IMG/VR virus record: IMGVR_UViG_3300032242_001941
Location: 1 to 64,000 of that record
Source: a virus
Strand: one strand, 5' to 3'
Length of the DNA stretch: 64,000 nucleotides
Part shown: positions 50,785 to 57,647 of the stretch, piece by piece
Position numbering within the stretch: position 1 is the first letter of the stretch
How the letters are laid out: each line of letters begins with the position of its first letter
Translations under genes and position numbers: made by a program
Notes under the pieces: generated by a model
Database searches by the model: none
Told to the model about the DNA's origin: nothing
What the model saw: the letters and a program-made list of their open reading frames with translations, nothing else

Positions 50785-51231
50785 ATGACAAGACTCACAA
50801 CTCTGGACCTTAGTCCATTCTATCGTAACTCAATCGGTGTAGACAAATTATTTGATCGTATGATGCATCAAATTGATACAGCGGCCGCATCAACTACAAA
50901 CTATCCACCTTACAACATTGTAAAAACTGGCGAGAACACCTACGAAATTCAAGTAGCCGTTGCTGGATTTACCGAAGGTGAAGTTACTGTAAACGTCAAT
51001 GAAGGTCAATTAATCATCTCAGGTGAAAAGCTGTCTACAGATTTGCCCGAAGGACACATATATGAACACCAAGGCATCAGTGCTCGTCGTTTTATACGCA
51101 CATTTACCTTGGCCGACTATGTAGAAGTAACCGATGCTCAAAGTCAGGATGGTATTCTGACTGTTAGCTTAGAGCGTCAAGTTCCTGAGGCACTTCTGCC
51201 GAAGACTATTGCGATCACTTACACAAAATAG
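50785..51231 (+). CDS. Small heat-shock protein Hsp20 (IbpA-like)
   Basis: 148 residues from the ATG at 50785; upstream in-frame ATG at 50725 lies in the leader. The alpha-crystallin domain (about 37-135) runs from YNIVKTGENTYEIQVAVAGF to SQDGILTVSLERQVPE, with the conserved GxLxV (GILTV). N-terminus LDLSPFYRNSIGVDKLFDRM is typical of IbpA-type proteins. It holds unfolding proteins for refolding by chaperonins. Strong AAAGGAGA ribosome site and a structured late leader. Confidence 0.95.
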   Translation: MTRLTTLDLSPFYRNSIGVDKLFDRMMHQIDTAAASTTNYPPYNIVKTGENTYEIQVAVAGFTEGEVTVNVNEGQLIISGEKLSTDLPEGHIYEHQGISARRFIRTFTLADYVEVTDAQSQDGILTVSLERQVPEALLPKTIAITYTK

Positions 51232-51239
51232 TATAATAT

Positions 51240-51273
51240 AGTAAATACAGTGGAGGGCACAGTGCTCTCCACT
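51240..51273 (+). promoter_or_regulatory. Late promoter motif AGTAAATA plus 5' hairpin for clpS
   Basis: AGTAAATAC (51240-51248) is directly followed by a 10-bp hairpin at 51249-51273: AGTGGAG pairs with CTCCACT, with inner GC pairs and an ACAGT loop. AAAGGA and the ATG at 51291 follow. Confidence 0.6.
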
Positions 51274-51290
51274 ACAATAAAGGATTGGAT

Positions 51291-51599
51291 ATGTCACAAG
51301 CAGGAACTGTAACAAAAACACAAATTAATCAAGGTCTTGCCGAACCTCCTATGTTTAAAATTATCTATCTTAATGATAATGCCACACCAATGGAATTTGT
51401 AATTGATACGTTAATGGATTCATTTAATTATAGTTCAGAAACAGCTGAAAAAATTACCATGGACATTCACGAAGCCGGAAGTGCTGTGGTTGCTGTATTG
51501 CCTTATGAAATTGCCGAACAAAAAGGTATTGAAGTTACAGTGCAAGCCCGAAACAACAACTATCCTTTACAAGTCAAGCTAGAACCCGAAACAATTTAA
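51291..51599 (+). CDS. clpS: ClpS-like N-degron adaptor
   Basis: 102 residues from the ATG at 51291; an in-frame TTG two codons earlier is less likely. The ClpS core is clear: YLNDNATPMEFVIDTL, MDIHEAGSAVV and the EQKGIEVTVQARNNNYPLQV end. The N-degron pocket residues are conserved (Asp 29 in LND, His 60 in IHEAG). ClpS delivers N-end-rule substrates to ClpAP. No ClpA is seen in the window, so it would act with host ClpA or compete with host ClpS. Overlaps the end of the reverse-strand phosphoesterase by 4 bp. Confidence 0.93.
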   Translation: MSQAGTVTKTQINQGLAEPPMFKIIYLNDNATPMEFVIDTLMDSFNYSSETAEKITMDIHEAGSAVVAVLPYEIAEQKGIEVTVQARNNNYPLQVKLEPETI

Positions 51600-52387
51600 A
51601 AGTCAATTTCAATTCGACGAGGATAAAACACTCGCTGACACCAGTCGGTGTTGCCACGTCCCCTAGGATTGGAAATATATCTTATTCCTCCTAGGTTTTG
51701 ATCTACAGGCCTGTGATAGTGTCCAAAGCACCAGGTATGAATTTTTTGTTCAGTATCCTCGTCAATGGTGCGAGAAATATGACTGTTCCCCATGCCGTTA
51801 AATCTCCAGGTGTTGGCCAGATCAGGATCGTGTGCAATAACCCATGGTGCAGGAACGGTGTGACTAACCACAACAATGGCACCCACTTCCATATGGGTTT
51901 GTAATTTACGAACACTGTTCATCATATAAGATGCATCGTTGTAGGCCACGCCCATGATGTTTGTGGCGGTTGAATTATCAATACCAAAATGATCTTGTGT
52001 ATGTTGTATGCTAGCATCTACGCTTATGCTAGAATCAAAATCGTAGGTCCACCAAGCGTTGGTACCTAACAGAGCTACTCCGTTGACTATGATCACATTA
52101 TCCTGCATATAAACCACATTTTTTATAGATTTGATATCTTTAGCAAGGGCTCGATAACTAGCACCCAAATCGTCAAGATAATCTTTATGTTCTTCGTTAC
52201 CGTCGATATAAAAAACACCTCCAGGATAACATTGACCAAGGTGAGCCAGGGTGTCTAATAAACGTTGCCGGTCACGGGCTACATCACCGGCTACTACACA
52301 GTAAGGAGCCGTGGCTTGACTAGACCAATCAAAGTCGTTCCAAGTTTCAACGTGGAGGTCAGAAATTAAATCAAAAGCAAAAGTCAT
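51596..52387 (-). CDS. Reverse-strand calcineurin-like metallophosphoesterase
   Basis: 263 residues. Metal-site motifs are DLISDLH (D10, H12), VVAGDVARD, IDGNEEH, VVVSHT and CFGHYH. These define the metallophosphoesterase fold; the substrate may be nucleotides, nucleic acids or phosphoproteins and cannot be read from sequence. A TAAATA late-type motif on this strand ends 6 bp before the ATG at 52387. The gene is convergent with clpS. Confidence 0.92.
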   Translation of the reverse strand: MTFAFDLISDLHVETWNDFDWSSQATAPYCVVAGDVARDRQRLLDTLAHLGQCYPGGVFYIDGNEEHKDYLDDLGASYRALAKDIKSIKNVVYMQDNVIIVNGVALLGTNAWWTYDFDSSISVDASIQHTQDHFGIDNSTATNIMGVAYNDASYMMNSVRKLQTHMEVGAIVVVSHTVPAPWVIAHDPDLANTWRFNGMGNSHISRTIDEDTEQKIHTWCFGHYHRPVDQNLGGIRYISNPRGRGNTDWCQRVFYPRRIEIDF

Positions 52388-52393
52388 GATAAC

Positions 52394-52401
52394 TATTTAC
52401 A
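52394..52401 (-). promoter_or_regulatory. Late promoter motif TGTAAATA on the reverse strand
   Basis: Ends 6 bp before the phosphoesterase ATG, leaderless geometry. Confidence 0.42.
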
Positions 52402-52411
52402 AGGATCGCAT

Positions 52412-52762
52412 ATGAACATAATATTTAAAACCAATGCAACAAATATAGATGAAAAATATACAGTTTTAGACTTAGATACCTTTAGTTTACCTGACGGATC
52501 TTTACATACTGCCTGTTGTGTAGTTGAAAACATACCCGTTGCTGAATTTCCAATAATCACCCGGTTAAAAGAATTACACGTTAATCTTATAAGTAATTAT
52601 GGTAAACGCAATTGGAACTATTGCGAACAGGCCATTGAGCAACTTATGGGCAAATGGGGAGGCGAAGTAGACTCATTTTATCAAGAGTTAAACGCCCGTA
52701 TACAAAAACTTAAAACCCAAAATTTAGACGATTCCTGGAGCCCTGTTATACCAAAAGCCTAA
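52412..52762 (+). CDS. Unknown small protein
   Basis: 116 residues. N-terminal beta segment (MNIIFKTNATNIDEKYTVLD) and a helical C-terminus with Trp (KWGGEVDSFYQELNARIQ). Divergent from the phosphoesterase; the region between starts is 24 bp. No family recognised. Confidence 0.62.
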   Translation: MNIIFKTNATNIDEKYTVLDLDTFSLPDGSLHTACCVVENIPVAEFPIITRLKELHVNLISNYGKRNWNYCEQAIEQLMGKWGGEVDSFYQELNARIQKLKTQNLDDSWSPVIPKA

Positions 52763-52775
52763 ACAACAATCTTAA

Positions 52776-52783
52776 GATAAATA
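52776..52783 (+). promoter_or_regulatory. Late promoter motif GATAAATA
   Basis: GATAAATAC lies 37 bp before the ATG at 52821, with an AAAGGAG ribosome site. Confidence 0.5.
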
Positions 52784-52820
52784 CCCACATAATAATAAGA
52801 CTCTAAAAAAGGAGCTGGGT

Positions 52821-53102
52821 ATGAATGAAGTTTTTAAGATCATTGGAGATCTAGGATTTCCAGTAGCAGCCGCACTTGCAGGCGGTTATTTTGTATATCT
52901 CACAATCAAACTGTTATTAGCTGGCGTACTGTCAGCTGTTAAACAGATGGCTGGAATTATCACAGCCTTAGACAATCGTGTTAAAACTATGAATCACGAC
53001 GTTATCCGCATTGATACCGTTGTGAGTAATGCTTTGGGCTTACGCCCAGACGTAGAGCGCATAAGCCGCGCAGACGGTAAAAACGATGCAAGGAGAGACT
53101 GA
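52821..53102 (+). CDS. Small membrane protein, paralogue A (holin-like candidate)
   Basis: 93 residues. One transmembrane segment (about 12-32, FPVAAALAGGYFVYLTIKLL), then a helix (LDNRVKTMNHDVIRIDTVVSNALGLRP). It is paralogous to the gene at 53665 in both parts. Size and topology resemble phage holins or holin-like proteins, but no lysis gene is nearby. Its stop overlaps the next ATG. Confidence 0.7.
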   Translation: MNEVFKIIGDLGFPVAAALAGGYFVYLTIKLLLAGVLSAVKQMAGIITALDNRVKTMNHDVIRIDTVVSNALGLRPDVERISRADGKNDARRD

Positions 53103-53368
53103 TGTGGACTCGTGAAGAACGTCGTTGGGCAATAATGAATCGCAAAGAGTATATTGAACGTAATATGGCTATTTGTGATGAAGAAATTAAAACAAGAAAA
53201 CTTCAAAAGTTTCTAGGAGCTAAAACAATGGATTTTGATATTGAATATTTGGTCATACGCTTGCATGACATAGCCAGAGAAGTAGAACAACGTATTGGAT
53301 TTGGTGAATTAAGCAAAGACATTCGCAAGTGCGCTGATCGTTTAAGTAATATCAATAAGCCCGTATAA
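53102..53368 (+). CDS. Small charged helical protein
   Basis: 88 residues, ATG overlapping the preceding stop. Almost all helix (RREERRWAIMNRKEYIERN-like basic start, then VIRLHDIAREVEQRIGFG). No known motif. Part of the overlapping small-gene chain. Confidence 0.65.
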   Translation: MWTREERRWAIMNRKEYIERNMAICDEEIKTRKLQKFLGAKTMDFDIEYLVIRLHDIAREVEQRIGFGELSKDIRKCADRLSNINKPV

Positions 53369-53562
53369 TGAAATACTACGACTACGAATGGGATTTAGAA
53401 CCTAATAGAATTTTATTAGATTCAGAACTTAACGTAAATGCACTAGGTTGGCAAACCGGCGACTATTTCAAAGTTTCTACTGTCAATGGTCGTGCTATGT
53501 TAGTCAAAGTAGATCCGTTAGAAAAATTCTTAAGAGATGGAGTTAGCAATGAAAAAACATAA
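53368..53562 (+). CDS. Small beta protein, AbrB-like candidate
   Basis: 64 residues. Pattern LNVNALGWQTGDYFKVSTVNGRAMLVKVDP is reminiscent of AbrB/SpoVT-type small beta barrels or similar regulators, without certainty. ATG shares one base with the preceding stop. Ends 14 bp inside the next small ORF. Confidence 0.55.
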   Translation: MKYYDYEWDLEPNRILLDSELNVNALGWQTGDYFKVSTVNGRAMLVKVDPLEKFLRDGVSNEKT

Positions 53563-53665
53563 TCCATATAAATTACCACCGCATCAAATTTGGACTGATT
53601 GGGATCTAGCCAAGTTTGCTCTGATAGCATTTGTGGTCGGCATTGCGGTAGGAGCAATATTATAA
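53549..53665 (+). CDS. Small one-helix membrane protein, 38 residues
   Basis: Begins MKKHNPYKLPPHQIWTDWDL, then one transmembrane segment (about 21-38, AKFALIAFVVGIAVGAIL). Ribosome site GATGGAG. Its stop overlaps the next ATG (TAATG). Confidence 0.6.
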   Translation: MKKHNPYKLPPHQIWTDWDLAKFALIAFVVGIAVGAIL

Positions 53666-53949
53666 TGGGCGGCCTAGCAGAAATTATCAGCAAGTACGGA
53701 TTCCCAATGGTCATGGCAGTTGGCATGGGCTTTATCATACGCATGGTCTGGGAATGGTGTACCAAGGAAATCAAACCAGTTATCAATGATGCCAACGCAG
53801 TTCTTATTGGTCTTATTGATCGCATCCGTATGTTGGACAATGATTTGATTCGGTTGAATCAAAAAGTTAATACTGTGTTGCATCTACGTGGCAAAAGTAT
53901 TGATCACGAGCGTGTAGAAGCTGAACAACAGATCAACGAAAAATCGTAA
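53665..53949 (+). CDS. Small membrane protein, paralogue B (holin-like candidate)
   Basis: 94 residues from the ATG at 53665; an in-frame ATG at 53599 lies inside the preceding gene. One transmembrane segment (about 11-29) and a helix LIDRIRMLDNDLIRLNQKVNTVLHLRG that aligns with paralogue A at 52821. The two genes bracket three small genes. Confidence 0.7.
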   Translation: MGGLAEIISKYGFPMVMAVGMGFIIRMVWEWCTKEIKPVINDANAVLIGLIDRIRMLDNDLIRLNQKVNTVLHLRGKSIDHERVEAEQQINEKS

Positions 53950-53977
53950 TACCGCCACTTAATATCTGTAAAAAACT

Positions 53978-53985
53978 ATTAAATA
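53978..53985 (+). promoter_or_regulatory. Late promoter motif ATTAAATA for the curli-like operon
   Basis: Followed by AGGAG and the csgF ATG at 54003. No other promoter is evident before csgG, so the operon is probably expressed from here. Confidence 0.5.
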
Positions 53986-54002
53986 ATAGTAGGAGCTAGA
54001 GT

Positions 54003-54494
54003 ATGAAAAAAATAATAATAATAACTCTCTTAGCTTCTGCGCCTGCGTTTGTCACGGCTGCAGAACTACAACACTATTTTAGTAGCCCGGCCTTTAGCGG
54101 CGTTGGATACAGTAGCCATGTCTTGACTTTACAACAGCTAGAAACTCAACAAAAAGAAAAAAATAAATTGGCCGCAGATGCTATTGCAGCCAAAGCAGCC
54201 GCAGATGCTGCAAATACTCCACAGGCTAGATTTTTAGCCAACATTGAAAGTAGAGTCTATGCTCAACTAGCCAAACAAATTACCGATAGTTTGTTTGGTA
54301 CAGACGGTGTGCCTAGTTGTAAAGCAGTAAATCCTTACAGTCAGTGCGGATCTGTAAACATAGCGGGCAATGATATCACTTGGCGCCTGGGCGACCCAGC
54401 AAACGCCAGCGAAAAAGGCATGTTAGTAATCAACATTGCTGGTGCCACCGGCAACGTTCAAATGATGGTGCCATCTGGAACCTTTGCTTTTTAA
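54003..54494 (+). CDS. csgF: Curli assembly protein CsgF-like
   Basis: 163 residues. Signal peptide (about 1-19), then the CsgF-type start ELQHYFSSPAFSGVGYSSHVL, a Gln/Lys-rich helix, a QARFLANIESRVYAQLAKQI helix and a C-terminal beta domain. CsgF binds the outer mouth of the CsgG channel and guides curlin release. It lies 9 bp upstream of csgG. Confidence 0.88.
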   Translation: MKKIIIITLLASAPAFVTAAELQHYFSSPAFSGVGYSSHVLTLQQLETQQKEKNKLAADAIAAKAAADAANTPQARFLANIESRVYAQLAKQITDSLFGTDGVPSCKAVNPYSQCGSVNIAGNDITWRLGDPANASEKGMLVINIAGATGNVQMMVPSGTFAF

Positions 54495-54503
54495 GAAAAA
54501 TAT

Positions 54504-55319
54504 ATGAAACATACCGTAATTTCCTTGCTTGCAATTGCTTTATTAGGTGGATGTGCCATTGGCAGTGGTATCCGCGAACAGCTGACAAACAAGCAGTTTG
54601 ACGAACCAGTGATAGAAAAAAGTATTGTATTAGCACAGCCAAAAAATCAACTAGCACCACCGGCAGATGGACCTATTGCTGTGGCTGTGTACGGATTCCA
54701 AGATAAAACAGGGCAACGCAAAAGTCAACTTGCTGTGGCCAGTTTAAGCAGTGCTGTAACACAAGGCGGCGAAAGTTACTTGATTAAAGCCTTACAAGAT
54801 GTAGGCGATGGCCGCTGGTTCACTGTGGTAGAAAGAGTTGGGCTAGACAACCTAATCAAAGAACGACAAATGATTCGCCAGGGTCGCGAACAGTATCAAG
54901 GACGTGATGCTAAACCGTTACCGCCAATGGTATTTGCCGGAATGATTGTGGAAGGTGCTATTGTGGGCTATGATTCAAATACTCTTACAGGTGGCGCCGG
55001 TATGCGTATCTTTGGTATTGGCGGCCAAACACAGTATCAAAGTGATACAGTCACGATTAGTTTGAGAACAGTCAGTGTTCTTACTGGAGAAGTATTGACC
55101 ACAGTTACAGTTACAAAAACTGTGTTGAGTTACATGGATAAATTTACAGTATTGAGATTTATCAATGACGGAACTAACTCCTTAGAATCAGAAATAGGAG
55201 GTAGTATAAACGAAAGTATTAACCGAGCAACAAGCGCAGCCATACAAGCCGCAGTGGTTGATACGATTCGTGAAGGTGCTCGTAAAGGACACTGGAATTT
55301 TAAAGAAGTAAAAAAATAA
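54504..55319 (+). CDS. csgG: Curli secretion channel CsgG-like lipoprotein
   Basis: 271 residues. Lipobox LGGC at Cys 17. Core CsgG features: IAVAVYGFQDKTGQRK, RWFTVVERVGLDNLIKERQ, AGMIVEGAIVGYDSN and the TVSVLTGEVLTTVTVTKTV channel strands. CsgG forms a nonameric outer-membrane pore that exports unfolded curlins. Full length and apparently intact. It is co-transcribed with csgF and the curlin-like gene. Confidence 0.95.
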   Translation: MKHTVISLLAIALLGGCAIGSGIREQLTNKQFDEPVIEKSIVLAQPKNQLAPPADGPIAVAVYGFQDKTGQRKSQLAVASLSSAVTQGGESYLIKALQDVGDGRWFTVVERVGLDNLIKERQMIRQGREQYQGRDAKPLPPMVFAGMIVEGAIVGYDSNTLTGGAGMRIFGIGGQTQYQSDTVTISLRTVSVLTGEVLTTVTVTKTVLSYMDKFTVLRFINDGTNSLESEIGGSINESINRATSAAIQAAVVDTIREGARKGHWNFKEVKK

Positions 55320-55341
55320 CAATAAAAAATAGGAGCTTAGA

Positions 55342-55356
55342 TTGGGGATAACCCAA
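55342..55356 (+). other. Small hairpin before curlin-like gene
   Basis: TTGGG pairs with CCCAA around GATAA, shortly before the ATG at 55370. No T-tract, so not a terminator; the curlin start has only a weak ribosome site. Confidence 0.4.
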
Positions 55357-55369
55357 CTTTGAACAAACA

Positions 55370-56167
55370 ATGAAAACAAACAAATTAAATACAGCCTATA
55401 CAATATTTGCTGTGTTGGCATTTGTTTCATTAAATGCAGCCGCACAAAATGCGGCCACTGGACCTAACAAGGTTTACCTGGAACAGATTGGTAGCACTAA
55501 TACCATCACAGTTCAACAGGTTGGCGGCACTAACAATGTTGGCGGCACCGGCGGCAATGTAACAGTAGATACCAATGGCGTAACTACTTTTACACCCGAT
55601 GCCCCTGGCAGTACTAACTATGCTACAATCACGGGTGCTAACAATGTGGTTGGACTTAGTCAGACTGGTAGTAACAACACGGCTCAGTACAATATCACTG
55701 GCAGTAACAATACCTATAACAGTACTGTGGCTGGCAATAACAATCAAACTCGTTTGATCATGGGTGGTGCCAATGCCACAGCCAATTACAATACTGTAAC
55801 AGAAACAGTTACTGGCAGTAATAACTTGATATTACAAAACGTTCAAGGCAGTAATGTGGTCAGTGGTATTGGAATTGTTGGCAGTACCAACCAAGTGACT
55901 ACTGATTTATTAAGTAACCGCGGAAGTTCTAATATACAAATCACTGGCAGTACCAACGTGATCAATGCTGAACAGACGGGCGGTGCTGGTGCCAATGGGC
56001 ACATATTGATTAATAATGTGATAGGCGACTATAACAGTATTACCACCCAGCAACAGGGTTCTATTGATACAACAATCGATCTTAAGACCACAGGTAGTTT
56101 CAATACCGTCACGGTACGGTCCAGCGACTCGGCCATTGTCAATTCAAGAACTGCTGTAGCAAGGTAA
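55370..56167 (+). CDS. Curlin-like repeat protein (CsgA/CsgB type)
   Basis: 265 residues. Signal peptide ending AAAQN. The rest is composed of imperfect curlin-type repeats with Gly-Ser/Thr-Asn-Asn and Gln spacing (IGSTNTITVQQVGGTNN, TGSNNTAQYNITGSNNTY, TGSNNLILQNVQGSNV). About ten units are visible. Its location after csgF-csgG makes it the probable exported substrate. Amyloid formation is inference from repeat type. Confidence 0.88.
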   Translation: MKTNKLNTAYTIFAVLAFVSLNAAAQNAATGPNKVYLEQIGSTNTITVQQVGGTNNVGGTGGNVTVDTNGVTTFTPDAPGSTNYATITGANNVVGLSQTGSNNTAQYNITGSNNTYNSTVAGNNNQTRLIMGGANATANYNTVTETVTGSNNLILQNVQGSNVVSGIGIVGSTNQVTTDLLSNRGSSNIQITGSTNVINAEQTGGAGANGHILINNVIGDYNSITTQQQGSIDTTIDLKTTGSFNTVTVRSSDSAIVNSRTAVAR

Positions 56168-56168
56168 T

Positions 56169-57269
56169 ATGCAGAAACTAATCACAGCCCTTTGCGTTAT
56201 GGTTGTATGTAACGCCTGGGCTGGCATTGGCACGGTTTCAGAACACAAAGGTACAGCCTGCGAGATCACACGAGACAAAAATAAATTATCTGGGCACAAA
56301 GATGCCATAGTTGAAAGTATGGACACATATACCACCGGTGCATGTGTCAGCAACATTACATTTAAAGATGACACAAAGGTTCGCATAACTGAGAACAGTC
56401 GCTTGCTTATTGATGATTTTGTATTTGATCCCAAGGCCAGCGATGCCGGCAAACTGGCTCTTAAAGTGAGCGCAGGCACTGTGCGCTATGCGTCGGGCCA
56501 GATTGCTAAAAATAGTCCACAAAAAGTAAATATTCAAACGCCAACAGCCACAGTGGCAGTTCGTGGTACTGATTTTACCATGACCGTTGACGAAGCTGGA
56601 CAAAGTCTGATAATGTTAATACCTAGTTGTAAAGATATCAACGAAGTTAAACAATATGAATTAGAAGAGAATAGATGCAAAGTTGGACGTATCGAAGTAA
56701 GCACTCTTGCTGGGTCAGTGGTCTTAGACCAAGCATTTGAAGCAACCTATGTTATGAGTGCTCTAATGGCACCAACTCCACCTATTGTTGTCAACACTGT
56801 TGAAAGTAAAATTAATAATAATCTTATTATTGTTAAACCTGTTGAAGTTCAACGAGCTATTAAAGAAGCAACAAAAACCAAACAAGAACAAGAACTTGAC
56901 GACATCGAAGCCGACGCGGCTCGACGACTAGCACAGGCTGTGGCCAAATCCGCCGAAGCCATTGAGGAAGCTCGTGTTTCCAAGTTTGTTGACCTTGCCA
57001 AACGGTCTGGGTGTAATTCTGCTACCAGTGTCTGTGTGATATGGGATAGACCGTCTGAAACAGAAATGATCAGTCGTGGACGTGGTATTGCATTCCGCCT
57101 AACAGAAAATGAGCATTATGCCGAAGTCAAGACACTTGGGTATGTATCCAACACCACAATTAACATTACACATAATGATATGCCATCATCGATCACTATC
57201 GGCGATGGCTCTCCTGGTGGAACTATTGTAACTATTAAACAAAACAATGGAGTATTAAAGTCTAAGTAG
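56169..57269 (+). CDS. Secreted FecR-domain protein
   Basis: 366 residues. Signal peptide ending NAWA. The FecR domain is shown by TDVKI-like DDTKVRITENSRLLIDDFVFDP and VRYASGQIAKNSPQ followed by TPTATVAVRGTDFTM, the hallmark FecR segment. Middle coiled-coil (EATKTKQEQELDDIEADAARR) and a C-terminal domain with two Cys. It starts 1 bp after the curlin-like gene. It may sense or shape the exported fibre or envelope; no sigma partner is present. Confidence 0.85.
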   Translation: MQKLITALCVMVVCNAWAGIGTVSEHKGTACEITRDKNKLSGHKDAIVESMDTYTTGACVSNITFKDDTKVRITENSRLLIDDFVFDPKASDAGKLALKVSAGTVRYASGQIAKNSPQKVNIQTPTATVAVRGTDFTMTVDEAGQSLIMLIPSCKDINEVKQYELEENRCKVGRIEVSTLAGSVVLDQAFEATYVMSALMAPTPPIVVNTVESKINNNLIIVKPVEVQRAIKEATKTKQEQELDDIEADAARRLAQAVAKSAEAIEEARVSKFVDLAKRSGCNSATSVCVIWDRPSETEMISRGRGIAFRLTENEHYAEVKTLGYVSNTTINITHNDMPSSITIGDGSPGGTIVTIKQNNGVLKSK

Positions 57270-57309
57270 CCCAAGAGTGTATACGTAGTTTATTTTTTAA
57301 TGGGCAGTA

Positions 57310-57317
57310 CTTAAATA
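57310..57317 (+). promoter_or_regulatory. Late promoter motif CTTAAATA (putative small RNA promoter)
   Basis: CTTAAATAC, 48 bp before a strong terminator. No convincing gene lies between. Confidence 0.4.
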
Positions 57318-57322
57318 CTATG

Positions 57323-57393
57323 CAGGCATATTATAACTATAACAAGCCGGCTACGCAGGATTTTATACCCACTTTACAGTGGGTATTTTTTTT
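57323..57393 (+). ncRNA. Candidate small RNA between csg operon and cyclase genes
   Basis: About 70 nt from the predicted start of the late motif at 57310 to the terminator at 57365-57393. It contains an AGCCGGCT palindrome and a GCAGG repeat (near 57322 and 57355). A 36-codon ORF from the ATG at 57320 crosses the terminator and is not convincing. Confidence 0.3.
57365..57393 (+). terminator. Rho-independent terminator
   Basis: ATACCCACT pairs with AGTGGGTAT around TTAC, followed by eight T residues. Confidence 0.9.
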
Positions 57394-57401
57394 GTTAAAT
57401 A
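57394..57401 (+). promoter_or_regulatory. Late promoter motif GTTAAATA
   Basis: GTTAAATACTAGT, nearly identical to 26780; precedes the gene at 57423 with a CCGGAG ribosome site. Confidence 0.5.
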
Positions 57402-57422
57402 CTAGTCATACCGGAGATACAA

Positions 57423-57647
57423 ATGACTGACTTTTTTAAACCCGATCCAAGAATTACTGACCCTGCACTAAGAGATTTAGAAAAAAAAGTGCATTGGCTT
57501 ATGTCACAAATTTATGCCGGAAGCTGGGCGCAGATGTGTAGTGATGCAGGGCTCGATTGTAATACCGTGTATAATACATTTCCAGATAATTTTGATATAA
57601 ACAATATTAGACCAGACGCAGAAGAAGTTCAAAATAACGATGCTTAA
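57423..57647 (+). CDS. Small protein upstream of cyclase
   Basis: 74 residues, acidic, with one pair of Cys (MCSDAGLDC). Starts MTDFFKPDPRITDPALRDLEK. It overlaps the cyclase start by 8 bp, so it is co-translated and may be a cyclase partner or regulator. No family recognised. Confidence 0.65.
   Translation: MTDFFKPDPRITDPALRDLEKKVHWLMSQIYAGSWAQMCSDAGLDCNTVYNTFPDNFDINNIRPDAEEVQNNDA

Noticed and set aside
57320-57428. 36-codon ORF MQAYYNYNKPATQ...
   Set aside because: It runs through a strong terminator and overlaps the next gene; the interval fits a small RNA better.
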